A stretch of 64,000 bases of DNA from Fallopia convolvulus (Eukaryota; Streptophyta; Magnoliopsida; Caryophyllales; Polygonaceae). Below, piece after piece: positions 10,798 through 22,153 of the stretch. The position numbers were made by a program, and so were the translations under genes. The stretch's first letter is position 1, and every line of letters starts with the position of its first letter. Location of the stretch: NCBI GenBank assembly GCA_964016875.1, contig OZ024726.1:51882825-51946824 (forward strand). Reading direction: 5' to 3'. The notes under the pieces are model-generated. The model had not been told where the DNA came from. It saw only the letters and a list, made by a program, of their open reading frames with translations, and did not search any database.

Positions 10798-11633
10798 AGC
10801 CTAAATCACCTACACAATGCACAAACACCAAAAACAAGCAAAATTCGATTGCCTCGGCAAGAGCAATCCACCAAACAAGCAATAATAAACAATAATATCA
10901 CTCAAATCACTCTTCTCCCCCCACTAGCCTATGATTAATTAGCATACAATAAGCACAATTTCAAAATAGCCAAATTAGGTCAATCTAACTATGAAACTAA
11001 CTCATAATCATGCTAATAAACAAGAATATGAACTTAAATTGAACGATTTCGACCTAAAAGGCCCTTAAATTGAAGTTTTTATGCAAAACCTAACTTGAGG
11101 GATTTAGGATGAAAAACTCATTTTTTTACTAGAGAATGAAAGAAAGAGTGAAGAATCTTACTTGTTGGATGAAGAGGAGTGTGATTTCGGTCTTGATTTG
11201 AAGAAATTGGTTCCAATGGAAGCTTGGAAGCTTGGGCTTCAATGGAGGAAGGGGAAGAATAGAGGGCGGCGCGGTGTGGAATGAGGGAGAAAGAAGGAAG
11301 CTCAAAATAGAATTAGGTTTTATGGCTAAACACGTCACTGGGCGCGATTTGGATACTCGGGAGCGCGGTCGCGCTCTCGCCTTCTTGACCGCGCTCAGGC
11401 ACCAGAACCTAGCCAACTTCGAGCACGACTTGGCTTTCCGAAGCGCGGTCGCGCTCCGATCATGTTTCCCCGCGTTTCCTGTTCTTCGACTTTACCTAAA
11501 ACTTAAAACAAAAAACGAAACAAAAACAAACCAAAAACAAAACTGTCCTACAAGCAAAGAAAAACTACACTTAAAGCTTGGGTTGCCTCCCAAGAAGCGC
11601 TTGTTTAACGTCATTAGCTTGACACATTACCGC
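10798..11633 (-). other. Athila spacer between integrase and env-like ORF
   Basis: No credible ORF. It holds three copies of a GC-rich motif: GAGCGCGGTCGCGCTC at 11361, GACCGCGCTCAGGC at 11387 and AGCGCGGTCGCGCTC at 11442. Related motifs occur in the LTRs and inside gag. The 95- and 135-codon ORFs that cross this stretch are explained by this GC-rich composition. Confidence 0.6.
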
Positions 11634-12602
11634 TCATAGATTAGGCTCGTCCAAAACCGTCTCTTCAAGAATAGAATTGCTAAATCCTTCAAAATACGGT
11701 TTCAAGCGCTGTCCATTCACTTTTTGCATTGAATGAGTGGATCCATCATAGATGTTCACCGCTCCATGAGGATATGTTTTAGTTACTACGAACGGCCCCG
11801 TCCATCTCAGCCTTAGCTTTCCTGGAAAAAGTTTAAGTCTAGATTGATACGATAAAACCGTGTCACCTACCTTAAAAATCTTTCTCCAAATTTTCTTGTC
11901 ATGCCAAACTTTGGTCTTCTCCTTGTATATGGCCGTATTGTCATAAGCTTCTAGCCGTAATTCCTCAAGCTCTTGCCATTGAAGCTTTCTCAATTCTCCG
12001 GCCTCATCCATCTTCAAGCTAACATTCTTCACGGCCCAATAAGCTCGGTGTTGGATCTCCACCGGAAGATGACAAGCTTAACCAAACACCAAACGGAAGG
12101 GTGACATTCCAATCGGCGTTTTGTAAGCTGTCCTATAGGCCCATAGAGCGTCGTCTAAGCGAGTGCTCCAATCCTTCCGGTTTGGCGACACCGTCTTCTC
12201 AAGTATTGCCTTAATCTCCCGGTTAGATACCTCTGCTTGTCCATTCGTTTGTGGGTGATAAGTCGTAGAAATTCTATGTGTGACATGATACTTTTTCAAG
12301 AGCGCATTCACTGTTTTGTTGCAAAAATGGGATCCCTTGTCACTAATCAAAGCTCTAGGAATCCCAAACCTTGAGAATATGTGCACCTTCAAAAAATCTG
12401 CCACAACTCGGGAATCATCAATTCGGGTGGCCTTCGCTTCTACCCATTTGGAAACGTAGTCCACTGCTGATAAAATATAAACATTCCCATAAGAACTAGG
12501 AAATAGTCCCATTTTTTTAACGAGGGACCCATCTTTTGATGGTAAACCCCGGGTCCGTGAACTAGCCGGCAAAGCGCATGAACCAGGTAAACTGGCTTGC
12601 AC
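11634..12602 (-). pseudogene. Athila integrase core and C-terminal domain
   Basis: Minus strand. The catalytic core reads AVDYVSKWVEAKATR (first Asp), ISDKGSHFCN (second Asp; the usual form is DGG-like) and NGQAEVSNREIK (Glu), so the DDE triad is visible. A TAA at 12078-12080 interrupts the same frame. After it come EIQHRAYWA and the GPY/F-type C-terminal motif FPGKLRLRWTGPF, with the stop at 11634. The N-terminal zinc finger lies upstream at about 12770-12950, cut off by a SINE. The element cannot make an intact integrase. Confidence 0.85.
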
Positions 12603-12757
12603 CGACCGGCTCGACCTAGTGGTGGAAGAATGGTGAGACTTGTTTTTTCACCCAAGTGTAGGGGCGGAGGCAAGGATCGAACCTGGGACCTCCCAACATT
12701 CCCCCATGCCTCTTACAACTAGGCCACCCCATGTGGGGCAAGCCGGCTAGTTCACGG
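12519..12757 (-). mobile_element. tRNA-derived SINE inside Athila integrase
   Basis: Minus orientation. The A box (TGGCCTAGTTGTAAGAG) and B box (GGTTCGATCC, complement of 12674-12683) of an RNA polymerase III promoter are correctly ordered and spaced. The outer bases form an inverted pair, CCGTGAACTAGCCGGC at 12742-12757 and its complement at 12552-12567. The insertion separates the integrase zinc finger (RDEMPQTPI) from the catalytic domain. The composition resembles the plant Au SINE group, but I cannot confirm the family. No clear target duplication was found, so the edges are approximate. Confidence 0.7.
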
Positions 12758-14642
12758 AAGATAATTGGTGTTTGAGGCATTTCATCCCTTCGGAACATAT
12801 TCTCAACTCTTTGGCATCGGTCACGGGATTTGCAAAAGGCATACGCATCCCGAAATATGGTAGGCCAAAAGAATCCGGCGTCCAACACTTTCCTAGCGGT
12901 CTTTCTAGCACTAAAGTGCCACCACATGCATAAGAGTGACAAAAAGACAAAACCGAACTTACCTCATTATCAGCGAGACAACGACGGATTACTTGATCGG
13001 AACAATGCTTCCACAGATATGGATCGTCCCACACATAGTACCGCGCTTCACTCTTTAGCTTATCCTTTTGAGCCTTGCTAAAACTAGGAGGAAACACACT
13101 CGAAACCAGAAAATTAACCAAATGAGCATACCAAGGTTGTAGTACACGTACCGAAAACAAAGTGTCATCTGGAAACTCTTCTCGAATAGGTGTGATTCTT
13201 GAACAACTTTTCTCCTCATGAACCAAGCGACTAAGATGATCGACCACCACGTTTTCCGCCCCCTTCTTTTCCTTGATCTCAATGTTGAATTCACTCAACA
13301 ATAAGATCCACCTAATCAACCGAGGCTTTGCTTCCTTCTTCGTCAAAAAGTAACGAAGGGTTGCATGATCCGTGTAGACAATCACCTTCGTCCCTAACAA
13401 ATAAGACCGAAACTTCTCCAAAACAAACACCACCACCAAGATCTCCTTCTCGGTGGTGTAATAATTTTTCTGTGCTTCATTTAAAGTCATAGAAGCATAA
13501 TGGATTACATGGGAAGCCTTACCAATATTTTGACCCAAGACTACTCCTACCGCATAGTCACTTGCATCGCACATTAGCTCAAAGGGTAGAGACCAATCCG
13601 GGAGTTGAATTATTGGTGCAGTGGTGAGGTGAGACTTCAACTCATCATTAAAGCCAAAGGTGACATCCTTCTTGAGCAACTCACAAAGGGGTGAAGCGAT
13701 CTTTGAGAAGTCTTTAATGAACCTGCGGTAAAAACCTGCATGACCAAGAAAAGAGCGCACTTCTCGAACATTAGTAGGATAAGGCAAGGATTGAATTATT
13801 TCAACCTTTGCCTTATCGACCTCAATCCCTTTAGATGACACTATATGACCTAACATTATGCCTTGCTCTACGAGAAAATGGCATTTTTCAAAATTTAGAC
13901 AAAGGTTAGTATCCTTGCATCGTTTTAGCACAAGTGTCAAGTGAGTTAAACAAGAGTCAAAATCGTTCCCATGAACGGTAAAATCATCCATAAAAACTTC
14001 AATGAAGTTCTCAATGTACTCGGAGAATATACTAAAAATACACCTTTGAAAGGTTGCGGGCGCATTACATAGTCCAAATGACATTCTTCGGTAGGCGAAT
14101 GTGCCAAATGGGCAAGTAAATGTCGTCTTCTCTTGATCTTCTGGCGCAATTGCTATTTGGAAATAACGTGAATACCCATCCGAGAAAACATAGAAGGAAC
14201 GACCCACAAGTCTCTCAAGCATTTGGTCAATAAAAGGTAAAGGAAAGTGATCTTTACGGGTTACCGTGTTAAGCTTTCGATAATCGATGCAGACACGCCA
14301 CCCGATTTGGATTCTTGTTGGAATAAGCTCACCTTCTTGCTTCTCCTTGACCGTGATTCCACCTTTCTTGGGAACGACCTGAGTAGGACTAACCCATTTG
14401 CTATCGGATATTGGAAAAATCATACCTGCTTGAAGAAGTTTGAGGACCTCCTTCTTCACAACTTCCATCATGCGTGGGTTCAACCTCCTTTGTGGTTGTC
14501 TTGAGGGCCTTGCTTCATCCTCCAATAGGATTCTATGCATACATGTATATGGGCTTATTTCTCTAATGTCGGCAATGGTCCATCCTATAGCGGATTTATG
14601 CTCCCTTAACACATCCAACAACCGGTGTTCTTGATCTTCCAT
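12758..14642 (-). pseudogene. Athila reverse transcriptase, RNase H and integrase zinc finger
   Basis: Minus strand. RT motifs in order: WRVCIDYRKLN, DHFPLPFIDQMLERL, YVFSDGYSRYFQIAIAP, FGLCNAPATFQRC and the catalytic EVFMDDFTVHG (FMDD, usual for Athila). RNase H follows with MCDASDYAVGVVLGQ, TTEKEILVVVFVLEKFRSY and YTDHATLRYFL. The connection region is shortened (KKDVTFGFND then ELKSHLTTAPI), suggesting a small in-frame deletion. Beyond about 13,000 a frame change leads into the integrase HHCC zinc finger (12942-12760: HFSARKTARKVLDAGFFWP, CKSRDRCQR). The frame is continuous upstream except for a TAG at 14646-14648. Confidence 0.85.
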
Positions 14643-14645
14643 CAG

Positions 14646-15254
14646 CTAGTTTGAGATTATCACCGGCAAGGTTTCTCCATCACCTAGAAAGGCGTACTTA
14701 AGGTGGTCCGGTAGTTGCTTGAGCTCCACTTTTGGGGCCTGCACAATAGAAGGAACAAGCTTCTCACTTGGAAATGTTAGTGGTATGGGCTTAGAGCCCG
14801 ATAGAAAAAGTGGTCGCTCATAATGAGCGTTCAACTCGGCTACAACTTCTTGTATATCATTGTTTATCATAAAATCTACTTCATCATCATTAACCACAGA
14901 GTTTTCAAGAGTAGATTTCAATCCATCATGATCATTAATATCAAAGAAATCTTGGACAAGAGTATCTAAAACATCAATAGAGCATAAAGAATTGTCATCA
15001 TAGGGAAATTTCATGGCATCATAAATATTATACTCAACCCTTTCCCCATCAAAATCCATGGTTAATGAGCCACTACACACATCGATTTTTGTTTTAGCCA
15101 TTTTTAAGAATGGTCTACCTAAGAGAATTAGGGCCGCATGCTTGTCATGTTCCATATCAAGTACATAAAAATCAGCGGGAAAGATCAACTTATCAACCAT
15201 AACAAGCACATCTTCTACAATCCCCTTTGGGTAAACATTAGATCTATCGGCCAA
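14646..15254 (-). pseudogene. Athila protease C-terminal part and linker
   Basis: Minus strand, same frame as the gag-protease ORF upstream, which is closed by a TAA at 15255-15257. The segment shows LADRSNVYPKGIVEDVLV and LLGRPFLKMAKTKIDV, the strand and flap region of Gypsy aspartic proteases, then an acidic linker to RT. The TAA stands where this family normally has a Gln codon, a single C-to-T change. Another stop closes it at 14646. Confidence 0.8.
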
Positions 15255-17320
15255 TTAAATTACTACACTTGTTGCATGCAATGGACAAAGTTCAAGAGAT
15301 TCATAAATGGAATAAGGCAGGACATTTATAGAAGCACCTAAGTCTAGCATAGCCTTTTCAAACTTAGTTTCACCTATGATGCAAGGAATAGTGAACATAC
15401 TTGGGTCTCCGCACTTCTTTGGCATTCGTCTTTGGAAAACCGCTGAGATTTGCTCGCTAACCTTGATCTTCTGCTTCCCTTTAAGCTTTTGATTCCGCTT
15501 GATCATGCATAACTCTTTCAAGAATTTAGCATAGCGAGGAATGCTCTTGATAAGTTTGAGTCGTGGAATGTTCACCTCGCATTTGCTAAATTTCTCGATG
15601 ATCTCTTTGTCATTCTCGATCTTACGGGTTTCCTTTAAGGCTTCGGGAAATGGTGGAAGAGGTTTGGGAGCCGAGGTCGAAGGATTAGATGAGTCCTCGC
15701 ACAGGACCCCAGACACGTGCTGAGCCACGTGGGGCGCGGTCGCACTCCCACCGTCTTTAACCGCGCTCAGCATTTCTGAGTTTCTGGTGCCTGGGCGCGG
15801 ACTGGGGTTCGATGGCGCGGTCGCGCTCTCGGCTCCGTGACCATGCTCGGGCACCTGTACAGATTCAGAAATTTCGTCCTCTTCTTCCTCTTTTTCATGC
15901 AAAGTTGGTTGCTTTTCGGCTTTGTTTTCCAACACTTTACCACTCTGAAGCGAGATTGCATTTACGTTTTGCTTAGGATTGAGCTTCGTTTGAGAGGGCA
16001 ATCTGTTACAATCTTTAGCTTCAAGTTTGCTCATCGCCTTTGCAACTTGGCTCATTTGATTATTCAAGTTGGTGATGCTTGACTTGGTTTCTTGTTGAAA
16101 TTGCCCCATGGATTGTTGCATAGTAGTCATGCTTTGGGCAAGAGTGCGGATCATGTCATCCATGGACATAGACGGGCCGTGATTTTGTGCTTGAGGCCGA
16201 GGTTGAAAAGCATGTCTAAAACCTTGAGGGCCGCTTTTAGGTGCATGTTGTTGATTCGGATTCCCATACTTCAAATTAGGATGATCCTTCCGGCCCGGAT
16301 TGTATGTGTTCGAGTAAGGATCATACCTTGGCCTTTTTGGCCCATAGCCTCCAAGCGCATTAAACTCTTCCTCTTGAGTATGAAGAGTAGGACAAGCATC
16401 TGTCTTGTGAGTAATGTTGGAGCAGAAACCGCAAGCTTTGACTTGTTGTTGTCCTCCTAAGATGAATTGCTTGAACATTGTCTTCAACTCACTCACTTCC
16501 TCATGTAAAGCACTAGCATCAATAGAATGGGCAGCTTTCATTGTAGATCTTTTGCTGAATTGACAAGAGCCTTCAGAGAGTTCATGGAAAAGCTCAAATG
16601 CTTCAGCAGGAGTCTTATTCAGGATGTTTCCTCCACAAGCAACGTTGACATGTCATCGTTCTTCATCCAATAAACCTTCATGGAGGTACATAACAAGATG
16701 CAGCTGAGAATAACCATGATAAGGTCAGCTTGAAATTAGCTTCTTGAACCTCTCATAATACTCATACAGTGATTCATTCGGGAGCTGTTCAATATTGCTA
16801 ATACTTTTCTTCAGACTTGAAAGCTTTGTGGCAGGAAAATGCTTCTCAAGAAAAGCCTTCTTCATTTGCTCCCAAGTCTCAATAGTGCCAGGAGCCAAGT
16901 AATAGAGCCAATCACTAGCTCCCTCTTTCAAGGAAAAAGAGAAACCTCTATGCTAGAGCAGACAACATGAAATTCAGCCAAATGTTTGTTGGGATCCTCA
17001 CCCGCCTTCCCATGGAATTGAGGAAGGAGGTGAATCAACCCAGACTTTAGTTCAAATTGGACACCATCAAGGAGCTCAAGTAGCTTCACCGCCAACGGTT
17101 GTTGAGCCAAATCAAGTGCAATCAACTATCTCAGTGTCTGTTGAGCCATCTCCTCAAGTTCAGGAATGCCTTCGGACTCAGAACCATATGGGGAAGAATC
17201 CAGGTTTAACGGTAATTCACGAAAGAAATCACGAACTTCATGACGCAACCTAGAGATTGTCCTTTCAATTTCTGGATCAAAAGCAACAAGAGATGGATTA
17301 GTAGCGCGGGTATGAACCAT
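15255..17320 (-). pseudogene. Athila gag and start of protease
   Basis: Minus strand from ATG at 17320 (MVHTRATNPSLVAFD). The capsid region is in pieces: 17320-17126, 17125-16928 and 16931-16725 (WLYYLAPGTIETWEQMKKAF, YYERFKKLI). A frame break follows, then an open stretch from 16541. That stretch holds a CCHC knuckle CGFCSNITHKTDAC, a Gln/Asn-rich linker, a coiled coil with LAQSMTTMQQSM, and the protease active site LDLGASINVLPYSIY. The middle encodes two Ala/Pro/Arg blocks that come from the GC-rich motif AGCGCGGTCGCGCT (15732-15830), which also recurs outside coding DNA. Confidence 0.85.
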
Positions 17321-17382
17321 GCAAGTGGTTCACACCCAAAAAAAAAATAAAAGTAACACTAAGTAAACACAAAGAAATAGCC

Positions 17383-17403
17383 GAGTCCCCGACAACGGCA
17401 CCA
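17383..17403 (-). other. Athila primer binding site
   Basis: On the minus strand the 5' LTR ends CTCATCA, then AATT, then TGGTGCCGTTGTCGGGGAC. This is close to the TGGCGCCGTTGCCGGGGA primer site of many plant Gypsy elements (tRNA-Asp type). It fixes the element orientation and the inner border of the 5' LTR at 17408. Confidence 0.8.
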
Positions 17404-17407
17404 AATT

Positions 17408-18736
17408 TGATGAGCACGTTTATGTCGCAGTAAAAGCGTTGTCAAAGAAAAATCATAACTTTCAAACCAAAGTATAGTGAAAGCAAGGGGTCGTATCCAC
17501 AGAAACTCATATTTCTTGTGTTTATTTAATATTACTAAAGTAATTAAAGGGGATTTCAAGATTTTAACTATTAATCTAAGTAAATAAAACAAAACAAGTA
17601 AAATAATTGAGGTTTCAAATAGAGGAAAAGCAACCAACTAGTTTCGTATCCATTGCATACATGAGTTTTGATCCTTGATTATTCTTATTTCAATTCCCTT
17701 GACTAATCATGAATTCAAGCTCAAAGTGGTTATTAATATGCACCGTCTTTAATAACCTTCTAACCAATTAACCTAGAAAACCTTCTATGTCAAATTGATC
17801 ATGCAAATAAGTTCAAAGCATTCAATAGAAACATAGTTCATGAATCCCACCGTCTATTCATGAAGTTTTGTGATTGAATTCTCCTCCTTTGATTAACCTT
17901 ATTCCATCGTCTATAAGTTTAATCAAAGGATTCAATCCATGAACAACCAAATTCCACCGTATATTTAGTTATTCTAGTTGTAATTCAACCTAGAAATCAA
18001 AATAGGTGATCAATCTATTATAATCCTAAGTAAAATTAATCAATTAAGCATGGAGTAATTCAATCTAGTCAAGGAAAGTTAAAATAATTCAAATCTCACA
18101 ATCAATCATGCATACAACTTCAACTAACTAGTTGGATATGAGAAATTAGCTAGAAAACGACATTAAAGAAGAAAATCAACTTACAAGAGTTAGGTTTCTC
18201 TTCAATTTTGCAATCTAGGGTTTTTGTCTCCCAAAATTCTCTCTAAAATTCTCAAAGTTGAATAGCGTAGAATAATAAAGCTTAACCTCTCAAACAAAAC
18301 CCTAAAAGAGTATTTATATCATATCCAAAAAACATCCTAAAATAACATAAAGTCGGCCTAAAGATAACACGGAGCCTCGACATCAGCGTCGCATCAACGT
18401 GCCTGAGCGCGGTCAAACCCTCCTGTAGCGCGGTCGCGCTCCACCCGGTCTTCCCCGGGCTCCGCCCTCAGCAACTATATCTTCTTGGCGCAGTTTGAAG
18501 TCTTGGGCTCGGTTTTACACTTCAATGCTCTCCACTCGTTCCTAGCTCCACAGCTCCGGTCCCTTATTCGACACCCACCAAGTCACGACTCGATCCTGCA
18601 ATGAAACACAAAAGAGCGTCGATTCCAAACTAAACTAAACTAAAACTAAACTACAAATTAAAGCGAAACTCTAGCAAGAAATGCATGAAAAGAGAATATA
18701 AACATGCTCTAAAACCTATAACTATATGCTCTATCA
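17408..18736 (-). repeat. Athila 5' LTR, minus orientation
   Basis: 1329 bp from TGATGAGCAC to GCTCTATCA; TG...CA ends in element orientation. It contains a TATA-like TATAAATA on the minus strand near 18311-18318 and the AGCGCGGTCGCGCT motif at 18427. The PBS adjoins at 17403. To the right the target resumes with GAGGGTGAGGG. Confidence 0.88.
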
Positions 18737-18862
18737 GAGGGTGAGGGTGTGGAGCTGGTTGAGGGTTATTTCAAAGTTTCTGCAATGCTACACACATCAA
18801 AACAAAATTCCTCAAGCTGAGGAAGAAAATGTAAAAGTTATCAATGGTTTCAGATAAATATA
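18737..18862 (-). repeat. Right half of the target unit split by the Athila nest
   Basis: GAGGGTGAGGGTGTGGAGCTGG and the following approximately 100 bases match 19770-19890, the intact copy of the same unit. Its left half is at 3840-4773. This shows where the Athila nest entered. Confidence 0.7.
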
Positions 18863-19240
18863 ATCATATGTATCCATGGTGTTGTTGTGCATATCCAAGA
18901 AAGAGGCATGGTGTAGAACGAGGAGATAATTTATTTGGGGTTGTAGATGATAAATTTGGGAAACAAAGGCAACCAAAAACTCATAAATGAGCATAAGAGG
19001 GTTCAACTTTATGAAGGATTGAGTGTGGAGTTTTAAGGAACATTGTTTTTGTGGGTAGCAGGTTTAACATATGAACTAAGGTAAGGAGTTATTCGACCTA
19101 AAATCTTTGAGGGAGGTGAGATTGAAAAAGAAGAGCATGCAAGATATTATTGATTGTTCGTATCATTCGTTCTGCTTTTCCGTTTTGGGGTGAAGTATGA
19201 GGACATGAGAATCGAGATAAAATGCCATTTTTTGGAGATC
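18863..19240 (-). pseudogene. Ty1/Copia integrase fragment
   Basis: Minus strand from about 19240: a catalytic-core end resembling RFSCPHTSPQNGKAERMIRT, then ILHALL, and toward 18870 FWLPLFPKFI and CTTTPWIH-like remnants of the integrase C-terminal region. Several stops and frame changes. It could belong to the same Copia family as 1-465. Confidence 0.7.
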
Positions 19241-19570
19241 TCAATTTCATCCAAGAAGGAGCTCTCATCTTTTCTACCTGTTAACCATGTGATGAGGGTT
19301 TGGAATGCGTGCAAAGTTCTCAAAGTATGTTCTGCTGCCGACCCAGAGCCAAAAAGAAGAATGAGGTTTATTCTTCTGTCAGATGCAGACAAGGTATGTT
19401 GCTTTAAACTCAATGAAAACCATTTTACGACTTGTTACGAGGATATACCAACCATTCCTGTGATGTATGTTGATGATGCAAAACGCCCCGATACGAGTTC
19501 GTCAGATGCACTTTTCGAGTACAGATCGAATGCTTGTGTGAAGGGATTCGGACCTGCTATCCATTCCCTG
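19241..19570. other. Unrecognised, partly open on both strands
   Basis: A plus-strand ORF (19154-19684, 176 codons) crosses this stretch, but its first 30 codons are the antisense of Copia integrase and its end is the antisense of the Lys/Leu-rich repeat unit. The middle, with CSAADPEPKRRMRF, is unexplained. On the minus strand another 88-codon ORF overlaps. This could be a captured exon or part of the unknown element; I cannot assign it. Confidence 0.35.
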
Positions 19571-19960
19571 TTGATTTATACCTCCTTTATCTTCTTCAAA
19601 GCTTCTTCCTTTAACTTCTTCAAAGTTTCTTCAGTTCTTGGAGGACCAAAAATACGAGAATATGCCTCTTTAACCGGAGTCTAGTGTGATTGAAAAGGAT
19701 ATTTCTTTTGCAATTTTTCAAACTCTCTATCAACTTTTCGATTTTGCTTCCTAGAAACTTTCCCAGAGAGTGAGGGTGTGGAGCTGGTTGAGGGTTATTT
19801 CAAAGTTTCAGCAATGTTACACACATCAAAACAATGAAGAGCACTCTTCAATGGAAAAGTTATCAAAGGTTTCAGAGAATTATAATCAAAGACTTCGGAG
19901 AAATATTATCAAAGGGATGATATAGTGAAAACTCTTCAATGAAGATCACTCACCATTGTA
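19571..19960 (-). repeat. Second, uninterrupted copy of the Lys/Leu-rich unit
   Basis: Contains CTTCAAAGCTTCTTCCTTTAA-type repeats, the CTTGGAGGACCAAAAAT stretch, then CTAGAAACTTTCCCAGAGAGTGAGGG. It matches 4048-4218 plus 4748-4773 plus 18737-18862 in that order. It lacks the hAT-type and Athila insertions, so it serves as the empty-site reference for both. Confidence 0.65.
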
Positions 19961-20099
19961 GCTTCATGGGGGTCAAAGTACTCCAATCTACTATCTCAAT
20001 CATAGACAGTGCCTTAAGGTTGAAAGACTTAAAGAAAGTAAATAAGAGGTAAAGGGTCAGGATTGCATTTTTTTTATCGGAGGAAATTGAAGGGGTATG

Positions 20100-20335
20100 T
20101 AATATGACGGTCATAAATTAGCAAAGTGTGTTTTCTCCACTCACCTAGACAGCTAGTTTATTAAGTTAAATAGTCCCGCGGATTTCAATCAAACGCTCAT
20201 AAATTTACAAAGTGTGTTTTCTCCAATCTGGCCGGCTAAGCAAAAGGTTCAGATAGATTGCAATCAGACGGTTATAAATTAACAAAAATGTGTTTTCTCC
20301 AATTACTCGGACGACTAATATTAAACCCAAATCAA
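20100..20335. repeat. Three degenerate tandem units around GTGTGTTTTCTCC
   Basis: A unit containing TCATAAATTAGCAAAGTGTG TTTTCTCC recurs starting at about 20113, 20198 and 20270, roughly 70-90 bp apart. Each unit is followed by a short GC-richer patch (CACCTAGACAGC, CTGGCCGGCTAAG, CTCGGACGACTA). No coding potential. Confidence 0.6.
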
Positions 20336-21414
20336 ATCCACATATACTAATTCCTTCAATTTTCGGAGGGTGATTCCATGACCCTATGGTCATTTCCCAC
20401 TATCTAAATATAGGACCATTAATTTGTAAAAGAGAGAAAAAGTAAAATTTTATTTTATCGAGTTTTGATAAGTATTTTTTGGGTTGGATTTCACAAGTCA
20501 TGTTTTTACAAACTTTGTAAGAAGTTTTATTACATTAATTTTTTTTGAAGAAGTAAATCACCCATGCTTTTATGACATCCTATTTATTAAAAATATAATA
20601 TGTACTTTATAAAACCAATATTTTATTTTAAAAAGAAAAAGGAAAAGAAAGATAAACTTATTTTTTCCAAAATTTCTACTTTTATTCTAGCTCTTTTTAG
20701 TTTCTCCCAAAATATCAAATCAAAACCATTTTTTCATTTTTTTCATGGTTATATTATAATAATATTAAGAACACATATATAACTCTATTAAAATATTTAA
20801 GAATTATAATGTCATTTTATTGTGACAAATAGGGTGAGTACGTTCGTTTAACTAGGATCTTGGTTAACCGTCTTTCGATTAACCGAGATTTGGCTACTAG
20901 CTTATTATAATATCAAAATATATTGTTAACTCCGGTTAATTGTGATTTTGGTACGGTTTATCGATTAATTAAGATACCCAAAATAAGATGTATAAAATAA
21001 GATATTTTTTTATGTATAATAACTTATAATCAATATGCTATAACTAAACTCAAATTCTTTTATCATATGTGTCGTCATCTTAACTATGCCACATAGATAT
21101 ATTCATTTTTCCATTTGGCTCATTACCCTTAATTTTTTTATAGTATTTACAATTCGTATGTTATAATAATATTTCTTATATTATTTATAATAATATTACT
21201 TATCCATATCTTATATTAGCTATATTTAGAAGACACATATAATTCCTTTACTGTATATATAAAATTTTTTTTATCATCTTATATATTTTTTTTATTTATG
21301 GTGATTGTAATATTATCCCAAAATAAGTAATATTGATTACTCTTTTGTTTTTTATTTACTTTTATTTTAAAAAATCATCCTCTTTCACGATGAAAAGTGA
21401 ATGTAAAAAAACAT
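20336..21414. other. AT-rich intergenic DNA, no gene seen
   Basis: Long A/T runs and short scattered ORFs only. GGTTAACCG / GATTAACCG words near 20865-20950 repeat but form no clear element ends. Confidence 0.6.
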
Positions 21415-22153
21415 CCTCTTTCCTTTGAGGATAATTTTGTTTGTCTTTTTGTTGATGACCAGACACTCCTCTGAGTCAAAAGCAACCAAATTGTTCCCCT
21501 CACTAGGTTGAAGTTTCTTATCTTGATGGAATTGTTCAGCAATACTCTCATGTTCCTATAATTTCCCTTTTATTCTTGTTGCCAAAGGACACATGACCTC
21601 CTTCGGCTTGTGTGTGGAGTTAGATGAGGTTGTCTTTGTTCCTAGTCATATAGTTGGAATAACCACTATCTATGACCCATTTGTGGTTCCCCCTCAATAC
21701 CACATGCAAAGAGAATTAGTTTTTGGTGACCCAGGCAAGATGACTCTTGTTTGGTTCCTTGCAGGGAAAGATAGTTTCAAATAGAACATATTCAGCAATG
21801 TTAATGTCACGAGAGTTCCAAGAACGATGAGTGAAGTTCCGGTTCCCATGTATGGGACCTCTAGCATGTTGTCTTATGTTATGGTCTTGCTTGTTTCAAC
21901 TCTTGTGACTCTTTTGAGTTTTAGCCTTCCTTTAGGGATAGTTTTCCTTGTAGTGCCCATGAGCACCATAATTCCAGCATGTTTTGTAGTACTCACCAAA
22001 GTAGTACTTGGAATGGGGTCTTTGAATTCTGGTCCTATCCATGGTTTCCTTATTGTAAACCCTTAACCCATTTCCCTTGACGATTTGGATATAGAGTTTG
22101 TGCCCAGTATTCCCAGTGTAGTAATCTCTCTTTCCACTCACACCACTTTCCAT
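21415..22153 (-). pseudogene. Ty1/Copia protease and pre-integrase fragment (second element)
   Basis: Minus strand. Around 21700-21560 the translation has WVIDSGYSNYMT (Copia protease, DSG in place of DTG) and GHVSFGNKNK. Toward 21420 it reads FDSEECLVINKKTNKIIL, the start of the pre-integrase region. Frameshifts and stops are present. The element is cut off at about 21415, so integrase, RT, RNase H and the 3' LTR are missing. Confidence 0.7.

Noticed and set aside
12747..12942. Separate 108-codon gene ending in PFFHH
   Set aside because: Its first half is the Athila integrase zinc finger and the rest is SINE sequence.
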